DNA of 45,831 bases from Trichosporon coremiiforme (GCA_039545355.1 BCJJ01000063.1:1-45831), one strand, 5' to 3'. Shown: positions 9,767-22,548, numbered from the stretch's first letter. Translations and numbers: made by a program. Notes: generated by a model not told the origin, from the letters alone.

Positions 9767-12700
9767 CCAAGCCCAGCTCACGCCAGCTCACCCATCTCAC
9801 ACGTCAGTTCCGGATCCACCGTCATGGCGCATAGTTGACTCCAGGGCTAAGGGGCGTTACGGTTATGACTCAACGATCTCCAGCATGCCGGCAGCGTTAT
9901 GGTCACTCCTTGCCTGCTTATCATTCGGTTTGGTGACGCTGACGTTGGACGGATCGGCGCGGGCAAGGGCATGCATGGGTACATTGTGTCGGGCGAAACG
10001 GGTGGTACGAGACTTTGATTTGTGGAGTTGGAAGCGAGCTACTGTGGACCGAATCGGGCTCGTGCTCGTAACAAGATACAGGCCGTATGGGAAGGCGTTG
10101 CAAGCGCTCTGCTCCCAGACTCTGCTAGGTCGCCTGGACGCTTGCGAACAGTACTACTCTCTGCAAGAAAGTTGGGTCTGGAGTACGCCACAGCTTGAGC
10201 ACAGCGTACAGTACATCATGTGGCGTGGCGGTTGGTACTTTCCCAGCGGCTGCAGCAGCAGCAGCGTCGCAAGGACACTTTGAGAGCCTTCGAAACACAC
10301 AACGTGCGACACGGAGTAACTCCCACTCGAAGCCTGAAGCATGACACGGCTTGCTGTTCTTACGTGCGCTCGCTTTGCTGTCGTCTTACTATAGGATGTG
10401 GCGTCTAGGGCTCGTCGCAGCTCTGGGTTTTGCGTCGCAGGTGACTTTGCTCACGCAGCGTGCAACCGGCTGTGTCTGGCTCTCGCATAATGGAGTCTCC
10501 AACGTAAGGAAGGTACGCCGGCGAGCAGGATGCGCTTCGCTGGCGTCGAAGTCCGTAACTGGTTCTGAGTATGGGGTCATGAAGTGTGGCAGGAAGGCAC
10601 AGACTGATGTGCGTACTTCACTGAGTCTGGGGTATCCGTTGTTGTCACTGTCGTCCTTGTCCTTGAGTCAGGTTAGAAGCTTGGAGTAAGTCTGGAGCTT
10701 CGCATGTCTGCTGCATTGAAGCATGCAGCAACCTGCGACAGAAGGCACGCCGACGACGCCGTCGCCGCACGTCCTTTGCTGTTGGTGGCTCCGTACTCCT
10801 CCGCCCTACTCCAGTTTCGCTCTCCCTGGTGCTCCGGCTACATTTACCCTGTTCCACGCAGCGGACCACATGCACTGTGCAAGGTGCTGGTGGTGCTCTC
10901 CTGTATGACGTTGCATGCGGACAAGCTCACCGGCTAGCTCGCCGGCGTCGGCGGCGTAACCTGCCACTTCCAGCGGAACAGCAGCACCCCCGGCCACTTA
11001 GGCTCGAGCTGGCACATCGAGCCGTCCGCATGACCACGGGCAAGCACGTCCGGTGGGCCACAGTGTCCGTACGCAATACAGCGTGGCCGCGTCGTGCGTG
11101 TGTTTCGTGTCTTTGTGCGTTTCGTGGACGGCCAGACCGGCCTGACGGAGAGTACGACGCCGATGCTTAACGCTGATGCCTGCTGCTGCTTAAGGCGGAG
11201 GCAAGGCACAGGAACGTCCGAGGAACCGAGGCCGCCGCCATGTCTCTTCTCTCCTCACTCCTTGCCCCTTCCTCGCCCTTCCTTGCACTGGCTCGCCCTG
11301 CTCGTTGCGTAAGAACTTTTTGCGGACCGGCACCCCTGCCCTGTGCTCTGGGCGCTGGGTTGTGTTCTGTGACGTGCAGCGACGAAAGAGAACACTCGCA
11401 CGAGATAGAGTTGATTCCCGCAATCCCCCTGCCACGCAAGCTGGCCAGACCTCGCACCTATTACCTCCCCCTTGCAGCCCCCTCGTGTCTGGATACGTCT
11501 GCAAAACAAACAACGCACCACTCACAACCTGCACAATTTCTAGACTCTGTGACCACACGTAAGCACGCGTGCCTCCCGGTCCAGCCGTGTTCAAGCATGT
11601 GCTTGTCCCGCGTACGACGCCGGCTTTGAAACCACCAGCAAAGGACACAAGGAACGCACCTCTCGTTACATCGCTTGCAGCAGCTCTCGCACTGGTCCAC
11701 CGACCCGCACCGAGCCGCATTCATGCGAAACATGATCGTGCGCAACATGCATACCTGCGCTAGGAGAGCCGGTCCGCTCCGCACAGATCTGGGGTCATTG
11801 TCCGGCCACCCGGGTCGCGGGGTGGCTGTCGGTCCTCGATCCTCGATCCTCCCTTGGGTTCCGCGGGAGGCTGGAGAGGCAGTCGGGGATCCGGGAACCT
11901 GGTCGGGGCGATCAGGCATGAATGCAGGCGATCAAGCACGAGGGGAAGGGGGAGGGGGAAGGGGTGTAACGGTCAGACTGCAGGTACGACTAGCAAAACA
12001 AGCATGTGGTGCTTGAGCTGGAGAGACAAAGGGACGGGTGTCATTGCTGTGCGGACTCTCCGTGCTTGCCATTGTGCATTGTTGTCGCGGGCGGAAGATC
12101 TTGCGGTATCGGCGCCGTGGCTCATGTCTCAGCGCCTCACGCTCACAAGATTGTCAGTGCGACGCTTCTGCGAGGCCCCCAGTTTCTCATCGTCTCAGTT
12201 TTACTGAAAGCGTCGACAGCCGTCACTGGTCTAGTTGCCACGTCGTGAGAGTGGTGAGTTACGCACGCAGCTGCATCGCCATGAGCAATATGACTAAGAA
12301 TGGCATTCATGCTCGCTCCCAGCTGTTCACAGGTGGCCCAGGCTGCCCAGGCACAGATTGCCGCGGAACAGTGAGCCGGTCAATGTCGTTTATTGAGGTA
12401 CGCCCCCCGTGCAGTGCTGACCACAGGTCCCCCGCAATTGATATCTACCCGGGACCTTGGGCTAGTGTGCGCTCGTCGGACCGTGGCCCGCAGAAACAAG
12501 CAGACGGGGGACCACTGGCGCACTTGAAAGTCCCCGGGGGTCTGGAGTCCGCTAGATCGCCGACTGCGCATACATGCGTGAATGCAAGTCCACGAAATCG
12601 GAGATGAAAGCGTGGGACTTGGGTCGTGCGTATGTGAGACCAAATGCGGAGGGCATTAGTCTCAACCATACCCGCAACCTTCATTTGGCGTCCACCTCGT

Positions 12701-14092
12701 CTATGGATTAAAGCACATTGAGCCTTTGTTGTGTCAAGAAGGTCGATTTGTATCCGAGGTCACCCAAAGTCAACTGGTCTTAACCTGTCTCGGTAGCGAC
12801 ACCCAGAGTCACAACGGTCTCAGCGGTGTGTGACCCAGGCTCGTCAATCTTCCCAAGCTTGCGCAGAATAACCTCGAGCTAGTGTAGCTCAACTGGAGTC
12901 GTTATCTGAGACACCCGCCAACCTTCTCGCGGCGCCGACCGAGCTCCCGAGCGTGCGTACGTGCGCCACAGTGTTGATAAGAGTTCGCTTGCCGTTGAGC
13001 GGTATCGATCAATACATGCTTGAGCTGCGAGGTACCGGGCCATCCGCGCACCCGGTGCCATTACCGCCCGGCTGTCTCTGAACGACAGCGGCAAGCCGAG
13101 CGTGCCCGCACGTGGCGCATCACATTCAGCGTTCAGCGGGGAGATCGGTTCCAGCTGCTGTCATGCTCGTATCGCGGTGGGGTTCGAGCAATCCCAGCTG
13201 CATGCTCGAGTCCGTGCACATGGTAACGGCGACGACGTCCGTTGCGCATGCCTGCGGATGTCCATGCTCATGCTCACGGGTGCCGCTACCTGGATCGCCG
13301 TTGGTCGCAACGAGAGCACGCACTACAGCCACGCCGTCCCGGGCGCCTTCTGTGCGCACAAACGTCGGGCTTGAATTGTCGGACTCATGCACAGAAAGCT
13401 GGCCGCTGGCTGACGTCGGGGAAGTGAAAAGTATCCCGGGCCAGCCAGGTCCATGCATGTGTTCCTGCCTGCATGCTTGGTGACGAGCTGGCGATGGCAG
13501 CCTGCCGGCCCATGACAAGCAGCACGAAAGAAAGACGGTGCTCCCGAAATTAACGACTGAAGCTTATCTCGCGCAGACCCGTCACAGCGTGATGGGGAGT
13601 CACGCCGTTCCTGCGTTCCCACAGAGCTACACCTGCAGGTATGCATGCATTGCACCGCCTGGAGCTCGGTGCTGGAAGTGTTCCCATGCACTGCATGATC
13701 GGTGCCAGGCGTGCGGGAGATCGTCGCGAGAACCAATCCAGAGGACGAGAGTGGCAGGTAGCGCACCAGGGTCGCTTTAAGCACCGCCGGAACACCTGGC
13801 ACAAGCACGCTTGGCTACGCCCGCGATGACTACCGGCGAGCTAACTGCCCAGCGACAATTCAAGCCTGGCCGAGACCGCGAGTCTAATGCGTTGTTGGTG
13901 CTCGACAAGCACCGAGACGCCTGTGCGACATTTGAGGACGGCGTGCCTTCACGCAAAGCTCCGTGACTCGTGAGGTCGAGGCGAGGGCGCGCTTCCCGGG
14001 TGATTGAATCAAAATGCCAATGCATGATGTGTATGTGTACCTAAGTCTATTATACCGTGCGGTTTCTGTTTCTGTAATACTGATACTAATTT

Positions 14093-17000
14093 CTACTGAG
14101 CCTTCTCGTTCACGTCGTATCCCGGCGTGTTGTCGGGTGCGATCTGGGCAGTCTGAACCTTGGGCGACGCGGCCTGAATGCTCTCGAAGCGGACCTGAGA
14201 CGCGGCCGTGATGGCGTCGATGCCGATGCCAGACTTGTCGCACATCTCGCGGAAGTGACCGCCGCCGTTGAAGAGGTTCATGGGGGTGTCGAACTCCTCG
14301 ACGCGTCCCTCGGCCATGACGAGGATCTTGTCGTAGGACAGGATGGTGCGGAGACGGTGAGCAATGCAGAGCAGCGTCTTGTTGCCAAACTCTTGCCGGA
14401 TCGTCTCCTGGATGCGCGCGTCGGTTTCCAGGTCCACGCTCGCGGTCGCTTCGTCGAGGACGAGGACTTTAGGGTCGCGAACGAGGGCGCGGGCAAGAGA
14501 GACGAGCGAGCGCTCGCCGACGGACAGGTTGCCGCCCTCCTCCTCGACCTGGTAGTCGAGGGTGAAGCGCGAGCCCTGGTTCACGTTCATGAGCGCCGTC
14601 TCCTTTTCTCCGTCGGGACCCTCGGTCGTCTCGGCAGCGTAGACGGCAGTGGCGGGGATGAGATGCGCACGGCGCAAGGCGTCGTACAGCTCGGCGTCCG
14701 TCTTGGTATTGAAGGGGTCGATGTTGCTGCGCAGCGTGCCACTGAACAGGAGCGGGTCCTGGGGGATGATACTGATGCGGGAGCGAAGGTCGTGCAGACC
14801 AATCTTGCTGATGTCGACGCCGTCAATGACGATGCTACCCGCGTGCAGCTCGGCCATGCGGAACAGGGACACCATGATACTACTCTTGCCGGCACCGGTG
14901 CGGCCGACGATACCTATCTTCTCGTTGGCGGCAATGCTGAGGGTGAGACCCTTGAGCACGTCGGGCAGCTCGGGGCGGTACTTCATGTACACGTCGTTGA
15001 ACTCGATGGCGCCAGCCGAGGGCCACTCGGGGGGAGGCTTCTTCTCGATGACCTCTTGCGGTGCCTCCTGGTCGAGCTCGTTTGCGTAGTAGAGGATACG
15101 CTCGGCGCCGACCATGTCGTTCTCGACCTCGGCGAGCTGGCGCACCAGCCAGGTGAAGGACTGTTGCACCGTGACCATCGTCGAGAGACCGAGACCAGAC
15201 TGAGCGCCGCCGACCTTGTGGTTGAACACGACGATGAGAGCGACGGCAAACGAAAGCAGAGAGCCGAGAATGTCGAGGCGGAGACCGAGCCAACGTTGGT
15301 CTGAATGTCAGCACTTCTTCCTTTCCCTCTACCAAACGTCTGTCCTTACGCATCGCTTCTGCGATACATGGGACAGTCTAACTCACTAATTATAGTCATG
15401 TAGTAGGCACCTGAGCGTTTGTTAGCACCAGCGCGAGGCGTAGAAAGAAGGAGAGAAGTTGAATCAAGTCGTGAGGAAGAGGAAAGGTGGCGTGGAAAGA
15501 AAAGTGCCACTTACGGTTCTCGATGTCCATGCGCCTAACGTTTTCGTCCTCGAAACGCTTGCCCTCTCCGTACGCGCGAATGGTGGAGATGCCGCTGAGC
15601 GACTCGCTAAAGTGCGCATACAGGGACGAGCGGAGAATCGAGTCGATGCGCTTGAACTCGCGCGACGAGCGGCGGTAGTACATGGCGCAGTGCCAGTAGA
15701 GGAAGAGGACGACGGCAACAGCGATGAGGAACCAAGGCGAAATGATAGCGAGGAGGATGACGGCACCGAGAATCTGGGCGCACGTGCTGATCGCCATGCG
15801 GAGGGCGTCGGAGAGTGTGTTGTCGACCGTGTCAATGTCCTTGCTGAAGCGGTTCATGATGCGGCCGAGCGGGGTCGTGTCGAAGAAGGCCTGGGGCGAG
15901 AACATGACGCGACGCACGGCGAGCGCGTGCAGACGCACCGAGGCAAAGTAGGTGAACATTGAGTTTGAGAAGCCCATGAGGAACATGGAGATGGCAGAGC
16001 CGATACCGAGACACGCATAGATGCCCATGAAGAGGTTGTTGGACAGGCCCCAGTGTCCTTGCTGCCACCACAGGAGCCAGTACGACGTCACGATCGTGAA
16101 CACCTGCGCAAGCGAGACGCAGAAGAGCAGCGTCGGGATCATGATCACTCCGCGGCCGGCCTTGATGTATCCGCCCCAAGTTCCGCCGGCGATTGAGCCT
16201 TCGTTGCGCTCCTCGGTCTGCATTAGCGAGATGGCTCCGCCCTTGCGCGCAACCATCTCGGAGCGGGGAATGGGCTTGGCCTTGTCCTCGTTGTCCTGCT
16301 CGATGGCGCCCTCCTCGTCGCCTGCCTCCTTGTCGTCGGCGTCGACGGCGCCGAACTCGGAGATGAGGCGCGCAAAGCTGCCATTCGGGGTCGACACGAG
16401 GTCCTTGTAGCTACCGACCTCGGAGATGCGGCCGTTGTCGAGCACGATAATGTTGTCGACAAAGGGGAGGAAGTGGAGCGCGTGCGTGACGAGAATGCGG
16501 GTCTTGCCGTGGAGGGCGCCGAGGATGGCGTTGTGGAAGATGGCCTTGCCGACACCGGCGTCAAGGGCCGAAAGCGGGTCGTCGAGCGCAATAATGTCCG
16601 CGTCAAAGTAGATTGCACGCGCAATGTTGACACGCTGTTTCTGGCCACCACTGAGCGTGATGCCCTTCTCGCCGATCTCGGTCCCGTCGCCGTCCTCGAG
16701 GAGGACGAGGTCCGGCTCCAGGCTCGAGTTCTTGACTGCCGCCCAGTACCTCTCCTCGTTCCAGGGCTGGCCAAAGAGAATGTTCTCGCGCACGGTCGCG
16801 TTCTGGATCCACGGAGTTTGCGCGCAGAGTGATGTCGAGCCGTTGAACTTGACGCTGCCGGCCGTGCGGCGCATCTCGCCCATGAGGCCCTGGAGAAGGG
16901 ACGACTTGCCACTTCCGATCGCGCCAACGATGGCTGTAAGAGAGCCTTGCGGGATGCGCACGCTGATGTCCTGCAGCTTGAAGATGTCCTTCTGCACATC

Positions 17001-19175
17001 GACCTCGGCCTCGACGACGGGCGTGACCGCGCCAGACTTCTTCGGCGTCTTGGCAGGAGCGGGAGTCGTGGCGCCAGACTTGTCGCCCTTGCGGGCCTTG
17101 TGGGCCTTCTCCTTCTTCTCCTTACGGCCAGCGCGGTCCTGCTTCGCCTGAGCCGCGACGAGCTTGGCCTCAAGCTTGGCCACGGCGTCCTCGACGGGCG
17201 GGGCAGCGTCCCACGTGAACGATGCGTGGTCGATAACCACAGCGTCCTTCATGTCGTAGTCGGTGATCTTCTCGTCCGTGTTGACCTCGGCGTCCAGGAG
17301 CACCTGGATACGTCCGAGCGCGTTGATGGCGTCGGCAAGCGACGACAAACACATGGGGAACAATAGGAGTGGCATTCTAGTCATCTGGAACAGCGAGACG
17401 ACGGTGAAGATGGTGGCGGGCTCGAGGTTGTGCGACGTGAGCGAGTAGGTGATGAAGCTGAGAATGGTGCCGAGGACGGGGAGCGACATGGCGTAGGCCA
17501 TCATGCCCGAGCGCTGGATGAGGAGCTGGCGGAGGTACTTAAGCTCCATTCCACGGATGGCACCGAGCCGCTTGAGGAAGGGCATCTCCCAGCTCATGAA
17601 CTTGACGATGCGCATGCCGCCGAGAATCTCCTGCAGGAGCTTGGCACGCTTGTCGGTCCAAATCATGGACTTTTTGCGGAGCGCGAAGAGCTTGCGCATC
17701 ATTACGGTCTGTCCGGGCGCCATGATTAGCAGGAACGCGAGTCTGACTGTCAGCTGTGCGCCAGAGGGCCGGTGGAGGCCGGAATGGGAGGATCGGCAGA
17801 GTGGCGAAAAATCATCCGCCACCTCCCATCCACCTCCCCACGAGTCTTCCAACTTGATTTCTCAACCAAACTTACCCAGGCAACGCAGAATATCCAATCT
17901 GCACGATGAGTATCACGCAAATGACTACAAATTGCACGGGAGCTGTCCATGCAATGTGCGCAAAGCCGGCGCAGAAGTCGATACGAGCCGTGTCCGTCGA
18001 GATGTGGTTGACGATCTTGCCGTTGGGATGTTCGCCTCTCGCCTTCTGCGTCAGCCGCAGGGAGTGGTGGTAGATGGCCGAGATGAGCGCACTACGCGTG
18101 AGCACTCCGACGCCCATGGAGCGATAGAAGTAGTGGTGCATGCAGAAGGAGCCGAAGGTGAGGAGACAGAAGAGGCCAATGGCGAAACCAACACCCTGCC
18201 CGATGTGGGGATAGTCGAACCCCGGCTTGCCCTTGCGCGCGTACTCCCACTGCGTCGCCCACTTGATGAGAGCGCGGATGATGAGGGTGGAACACGCCGT
18301 GGACGTGTCGCCAAACACCTTGATGATGCCCGCCGACCAGAAAGACATGCCAAACGTGTCCGATAGTGCCCACGCGAGGCTGGGTTTCTTCTGCCCTTTG
18401 TTATTCCTGAAGTCGGCCTCGCGCTTCTCCCGATGAGGCAGAAGGGGGTACGTGATGCGCTGCGGGAAGGGGAGCGGCGTGTTGGGGTCCTCGAGCTTCT
18501 TGTTGTACGCGGCCGCCTTCTCCTTGCGCCGCTCGTAATTGCTCATCAGGTTCTGCGCCAGGCGGCCCGCACTCCGCTTGTCATCCATCTTGTACATGTC
18601 CGACGCCTCGAGGGTACGTGCGGCTCCGAGCGCCATCATGGGGCTGATCCAGTTGAAGGTCACATAGCTGAGCCAGTTGGCCGACACCTCGGGCGTAACC
18701 GGCGGAGCGTCCATGGACAGCGGCGCCGGGGGCGGTGGGTGCTTCGGCTTCATGAACGGGAGCGAGTGGCGCCTGCATGTCAGTGCTGATCATGGATTGG
18801 CATGGCGAGACGCGAAACGGAACGTCGATCGCCGTGGCGTGCCGTCTCGCCACGAGTAACTCACCACCTGGGCTCGGTGTATTCGCCGCTACCAACGTCC
18901 TTCAAGCGCTCCTTGCCCGTCTCATCCTCGACGACGACACGGATGCGGCGCTTGGTGCCGGCCTGGTCGAGCTCAACGATACCGCGATCCTCGTAGCCCT
19001 TCTCGGTGTCATCCGAGTCGTCCCTGTCGTCCTTGTCGTCCCGCTTGTCATAGGTTTCGCGGTCAGTCTCGGTGATACTGCCGTTACTCGGCAGGGTCGG
19101 TTCGCCTGCCGTCTCGCTCGCTGCTTCGCGGGCAGCTAGCGTCGACGACGGCGACGGATCTCGAACTGCAGCCAT
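14093..19175 (-). CDS. YOR1: Yor1-like ABC transporter, ABCC/MRP subfamily, 1555 aa
   Basis: ATP-driven exporter of the plasma membrane; the Yor1 group exports oligomycin-type drugs, organic anions and phospholipids. Exons on the minus strand are 19175-18865, 18772-17876, 17742-15515, 15410-15387 and 15300-14093 (4668 bases). The ATG at 19175 is chosen for its GCCGCC context. Order: acidic N-terminus, TMD1, NBD1 (Walker A GAIGSGKSS from about residue 676, signature LSGGQKQRVNIARAI, Walker B IIALDDPLSALD), TMD2, NBD2 (Walker A GRTGAGKSS from about 1286, signature LSVGERSLVSLARAL, Walker B VLVLDEATASVD). NBD1 has Asp in place of the catalytic Glu after Walker B, as is usual in ABCC proteins, while NBD2 keeps Glu. 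There is no TMD0. A Lys/Ala-rich insert of about 50 residues precedes NBD1. The fourth exon is only 24 bases. The first intron donor could also lie 5 bases upstream with slight residue change. Family certain; ortholog name likely. Confidence 0.93.
15387..15410 (-). other. 24-nt microexon of the ABC transporter gene
   Basis: Between a GTAAGT intron (15411-15514, acceptor CTCAG) and a GTGAGT intron (15301-15386, acceptor TTCAG) lies an exon of exactly 24 bases. Joining it gives NRAYYMTIINQRWL, the expected continuous segment of an ABCC protein between transmembrane helices of TMD2, and keeps phase 1 on both sides. Skipping it would also keep frame, deleting eight residues from a conserved region. 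Confidence 0.9.
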
Positions 19176-21007
19176 GGCGGAGGATGGGTTAGTTGGTGGT
19201 TGCAAGGGTGCAGCGGCGGGACGCTGAGTAATGTTGGAGCCGCGCGTGGGTCGTATGGTCGGTGGCCGGCGGGAGTGCTCCGAATTTTGTTGACTTGACG
19301 CTGCGAACTTTGGTGGTTGGGGCCGTCGGCCTGCGGATCAGGTGGTTCAGGTGTCAGGGAGGCCCGAAATAGACTGTCGTCGGTGCCGGCGTCGTTATCG
19401 AGTCAGGTCTGTTGCTGATCCGTCGCTGCTCGTCGTTGCAAGACTCTGTACGACTCGAACACTCGACAGAACACCTGTCAAGAGATATGGAGGGGAAAGA
19501 AAGGACGCAGCGTGCAAACCGCATGCTGTATTTGGCGCAGCGGGTCTTGGCCGGGCGCCGAGCGTACATGAGAGGAGGGTCGGATATGGCCGACAGGGGC
19601 AAGAACTCCTATGACTGCATTGATCAGCAATTTTCGCCGTGTTCGCCATGCGTTCACTCGTGGGCGTGCCATGCATTACTTGCGATTGGTCCCCGGCGGC
19701 CCCGGCAGGTCACCGGCGGCGGGTCAGGGTGCATTGTGGAGTCACCACAGGACAGCAGTCACAGGGGTCCACAGGGGCAGACCACAGACCGAGAGCGGTC
19801 GGGCGGACCGAGTGGCGAGATTCTGGATATACACGATACAGCGCAAGAGTCGAGAATTCCGATTCCTTCCTGCTTCTCCCACGCATACAACAACTCAACA
19901 CTCTCCAATCCGCATCATCGAGGCCCCAGGCATTCAGAAAGCGACCCACATGGGGCGAGGCAGGTGACGGAGCTGGCCGACGGCCAGGGCGTATCTCGAA
20001 CTCTACCTGAGGCAGCCTCGCCGAGCATCCCGGTGCAGAGGCGTAATGGTGTGACGTCCTGCGAGCAGATCCGAAGCGGTTTACGCGAGCAGCCAGCACG
20101 TTCGGTGTATTCCCCGTGGTCGCGCGACACAGTTCCTCTGCGCTCCCGCCCTACCAGCGGCCTTGTTATTCCCAGGTCCCAGGCTCAGCGACATTCCGTC
20201 CCCATGTGATTGGTGGGGCCGGATGCATATTCGAGACTCTTGACGCTGCAGCAGATGCCTCTCGGCTCTTGGCTTTTCAAGGATTCTTGGGACCTGAGCC
20301 ATAAATAGTCACGGGTTCCCGGGCTCGTGTACAGTGTATAGCGTGAGCAGGGACGCAGTGCGGATCGCTTCCGATCGCGTTTTCCTGATAACCCAGCATG
20401 GCCACCCACCATGAGAACGCTGCATCCTTTCCACGCGTACGACCCGGCTCATCTTGACATGTTCCTGTGCTCGTTCACCTTGTCTTCTTTCATCGGCCTC
20501 CTCCGACAATGCACTGGCTAGCTACTCTACTCCACCGAGGTCTCTGACAAGGTCCGGTCAAGGTGTAAAGGTGGGAAGACTTTAGCCGGTTGATCCTCAC
20601 GTGGCATATGATATAGCGGAGTGTCGTGGATATCCGCGCCGGGAGATGAGACGACGGCTATCAGACAATCTTGGCTGTCTCGGCTTCTCCGTCGCACTGT
20701 CCGCTCACGATACACTCGCGTCTGTCTCTCCTGCTTGTCTAACGACTACGAAGCTCCGTGCTTGGCATGCTGAGATAGCGGACACTTGGACGAAGGACTG
20801 CGAGCTCGAGTCCGTATCGTCCTTGCAGGAGGGTGTTTACTCGTCGACGCCTTCCGTCGCCGATCGTACCATGACGAAAACAGATCTCCGCCGTCGTACC
20901 ATCAGCAACGCCGCAACTAAAAATGCCCGCACACACACACACTAACGACTTGATACATAACTGCTCACAGATCCTCAACATATCTCCAGCAACGCATCCT
21001 TGCAGTC
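19176..21007. promoter_or_regulatory. Divergent upstream region of the ABC transporter and ERG24
   Basis: This 1.8 kb interval separates two divergently transcribed genes. It contains one perfect CACGTG E-box (20598-20603), two ATTGG (inverted CCAAT) motifs near 19684 and 20210, and an AC repeat at about 20929-20942 just before ERG24. Frames such as 19412-20209 (+) start at non-ATG codons and show no coding character. No additional gene is supported. Confidence 0.45.
20598..20603 (+). promoter_or_regulatory. CACGTG E-box upstream of ERG24
   Basis: A palindromic CACGTG lies 405 bases before the ERG24 start codon. Fungal SREBP (Sre1-type) and other bHLH factors can bind such sites, and sterol genes are their known targets, but one hexamer is weak evidence and function is inference. 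Confidence 0.25.
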
Positions 21008-22548
21008 ATGGAAGGACAAAAGCCCAGTTATGAGTTCGGTGGACCGTAAGTTGACCTAAACTGATACTGTAGGGAAGGCGACTGACCCGGCACAGCCTGG
21101 GAGCCACCGGGATTGTTTTCGGTCTTCCCCTGCTCATGAACGTCCTCTACTTTGGCTGCAACGACGTCTCTGGATGTCCCGCGCCGGCACTTCTGCACCC
21201 GAGGTCGCTGTCGTGGGCGAAGCTCAGGTCGCAGATCCCCTGGCCCGAAAATGGCTTGCAGGGCTTCCTCACCTGGAAGGTGACGGGCTGGCTTGCGGCG
21301 TACTATCTCCTCAGTCTCGTACTTTACCGTATCCTGCCGGCGAATGAAGTGTACGGCACCAAGCTGCGCGTGTCGGGCAAGCCGCTCAAGTACCGCTTCA
21401 ATGGTGAGTGGTGCTGATTAGAACTCTTTCGGATCAACTAACAGATTTCAGCCTTCGGTGCGACCGTAGTGCAGCTTGGCGCCTGTGCCGTCGGCACGTT
21501 CATCTGGGGTGCCGAGTTCCCCGTTTGGACATTCATCGCGGACAACTACCTCCAACTGCTGACAGGTAGTCTCCTGCTGTCGTACGTGATCTCTGTTTGG
21601 GTCTACCTACGAAGCTTCACTGTCAAGCCCGGCAACAAGGACATGCGCGAGCTCGCCAAGGGCGGACACACGGGCAACGTCATCTACGACTTCTACATTG
21701 GGCGCGAGCTGAACCCGCGCGTGACGCTGCCATTCTTTGGCGAGATCGATGTCAAGGCGTGGCTGGAGATGCGCCCTGGACTTACTGGCTGGGCGCTCCT
21801 GAACTGTTCCTTTATTGCAAAGCAGGTGCGTCTGCACGGCTATGTCAGTGACAGCATCCTTGTCGTCGCGGCAGCCCAAGCCTACTATGTCCTCGAGGGA
21901 CAGTACTTCGAGTCCGGCATTCTCGGCATGATGGACATCGTGACCGACGGTCTCGGGTTCATGCTCACCTTCGGCGACATTGTCTGGGTGCCTTTCCTCT
22001 ACTCGACGCAGACGAGGTATCTCTCCGTATACCCCGTGCACCTTGGGTGGACGCGCATTGCCGCCATCGTGGCCGTGTTTGGCATTGGCCTCTACATCTT
22101 CCGCTCGGCCAATGGTCAGAAGAACCGCTTCCGCATGACCCCGAACGACCCCAGCGTCAAGGACATGCCGTACATCCAGACGAAGCGCGGCACGCGCCTC
22201 CTCACTGGCGGCTGGTGGGGTCGTGCTCGTCACATCAACTACTTTGGCGACTGGATCCAGTCCCTTCCCTTCTGTCTCCCGACCGGCATTGCCGGGTACG
22301 TTATCGTTCCGGCGGGCACCGGACTCGTCGGAGCGGGTGTCCGCACGATGCTCGACGGCCGCCAGGTCACTCAGGAGGGAGCAGCTCCGTGGGGCATACT
22401 CTTCACCTACCTGTATTCGGCGTACTTTGGTTTCCTCCTCATCCACCGCGAGAGGAGGGATGACAACAGTTGCGCGGAGAAGTATGGCGAGGACTGGGAG
22501 AAGTACAGGAAGCAGGTCCCTTGGAGGATTATCCCCGGCGTGTACTAG
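21008..22548 (+). CDS. ERG24: ERG24, delta(14)-sterol (C-14 sterol) reductase, 480 aa
   Basis: NADPH-dependent ER membrane enzyme that reduces the C14-15 double bond left by Erg11 demethylation in ergosterol synthesis; the target of morpholine fungicides. Exons are 21008-21045, 21096-21403 and 21452-22548 (1443 bases). The first exon codes only the 12-residue start. The product is strongly hydrophobic with many membrane spans. Both sterol-reductase signatures are visible: GNVIYDFYIGRELNPR (about 190-205) and LLTGGWWGRARHINYFGDW (about 366-384), and the C-terminus has HRERRDDNSCAEKYG and ends PWRIIPGVY as expected for Erg24. The start codon follows CAGTC and is the only in-frame ATG. Introns are 50 and 48 nt. 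Erg4 (C-24(28) reductase) is the main alternative but the signatures and tail favour Erg24. Confidence 0.93.

Larger units (their letters stand above)
7448..14092. other. 6.6 kb gene-free region between convergent genes
   Basis: This separates the 3' ends of the cyclin and the ABC transporter gene. I could not assemble any gene with family similarity from either strand. Short direct repeats are present (7857-7903, 9731-9766, a GCCGCGCAAC doublet near 8490). CT-rich promoter-like patches occur near 8040-8210 and 9215-9300; the second precedes the only stretch with coding-like codon bias (about 9360-9520). No transposon terminal repeats, reverse transcriptase or transposase motifs were seen. 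Confidence 0.55.

Noticed and set aside
9702..10283. 193-codon open frame covering the 12-base repeat
   Set aside because: Composition is unstructured, it has no recognisable domain, and no promoter-like or splice signals support it.
13176..13200. GGTTCGAGC resembling a tRNA B-box
   Set aside because: The spacing after GGTTCGA does not match the B-box and no acceptor stem or A-box could be paired.
14255..15304. 349-codon open frame antisense to NBD2 of the ABC transporter
   Set aside because: Shadow frame mirroring the strongly biased codons of the real gene on the minus strand.
19412..20209. 265-codon open frame between the ABC transporter and ERG24
   Set aside because: Starts at TTG and shows neither codon bias nor family resemblance.
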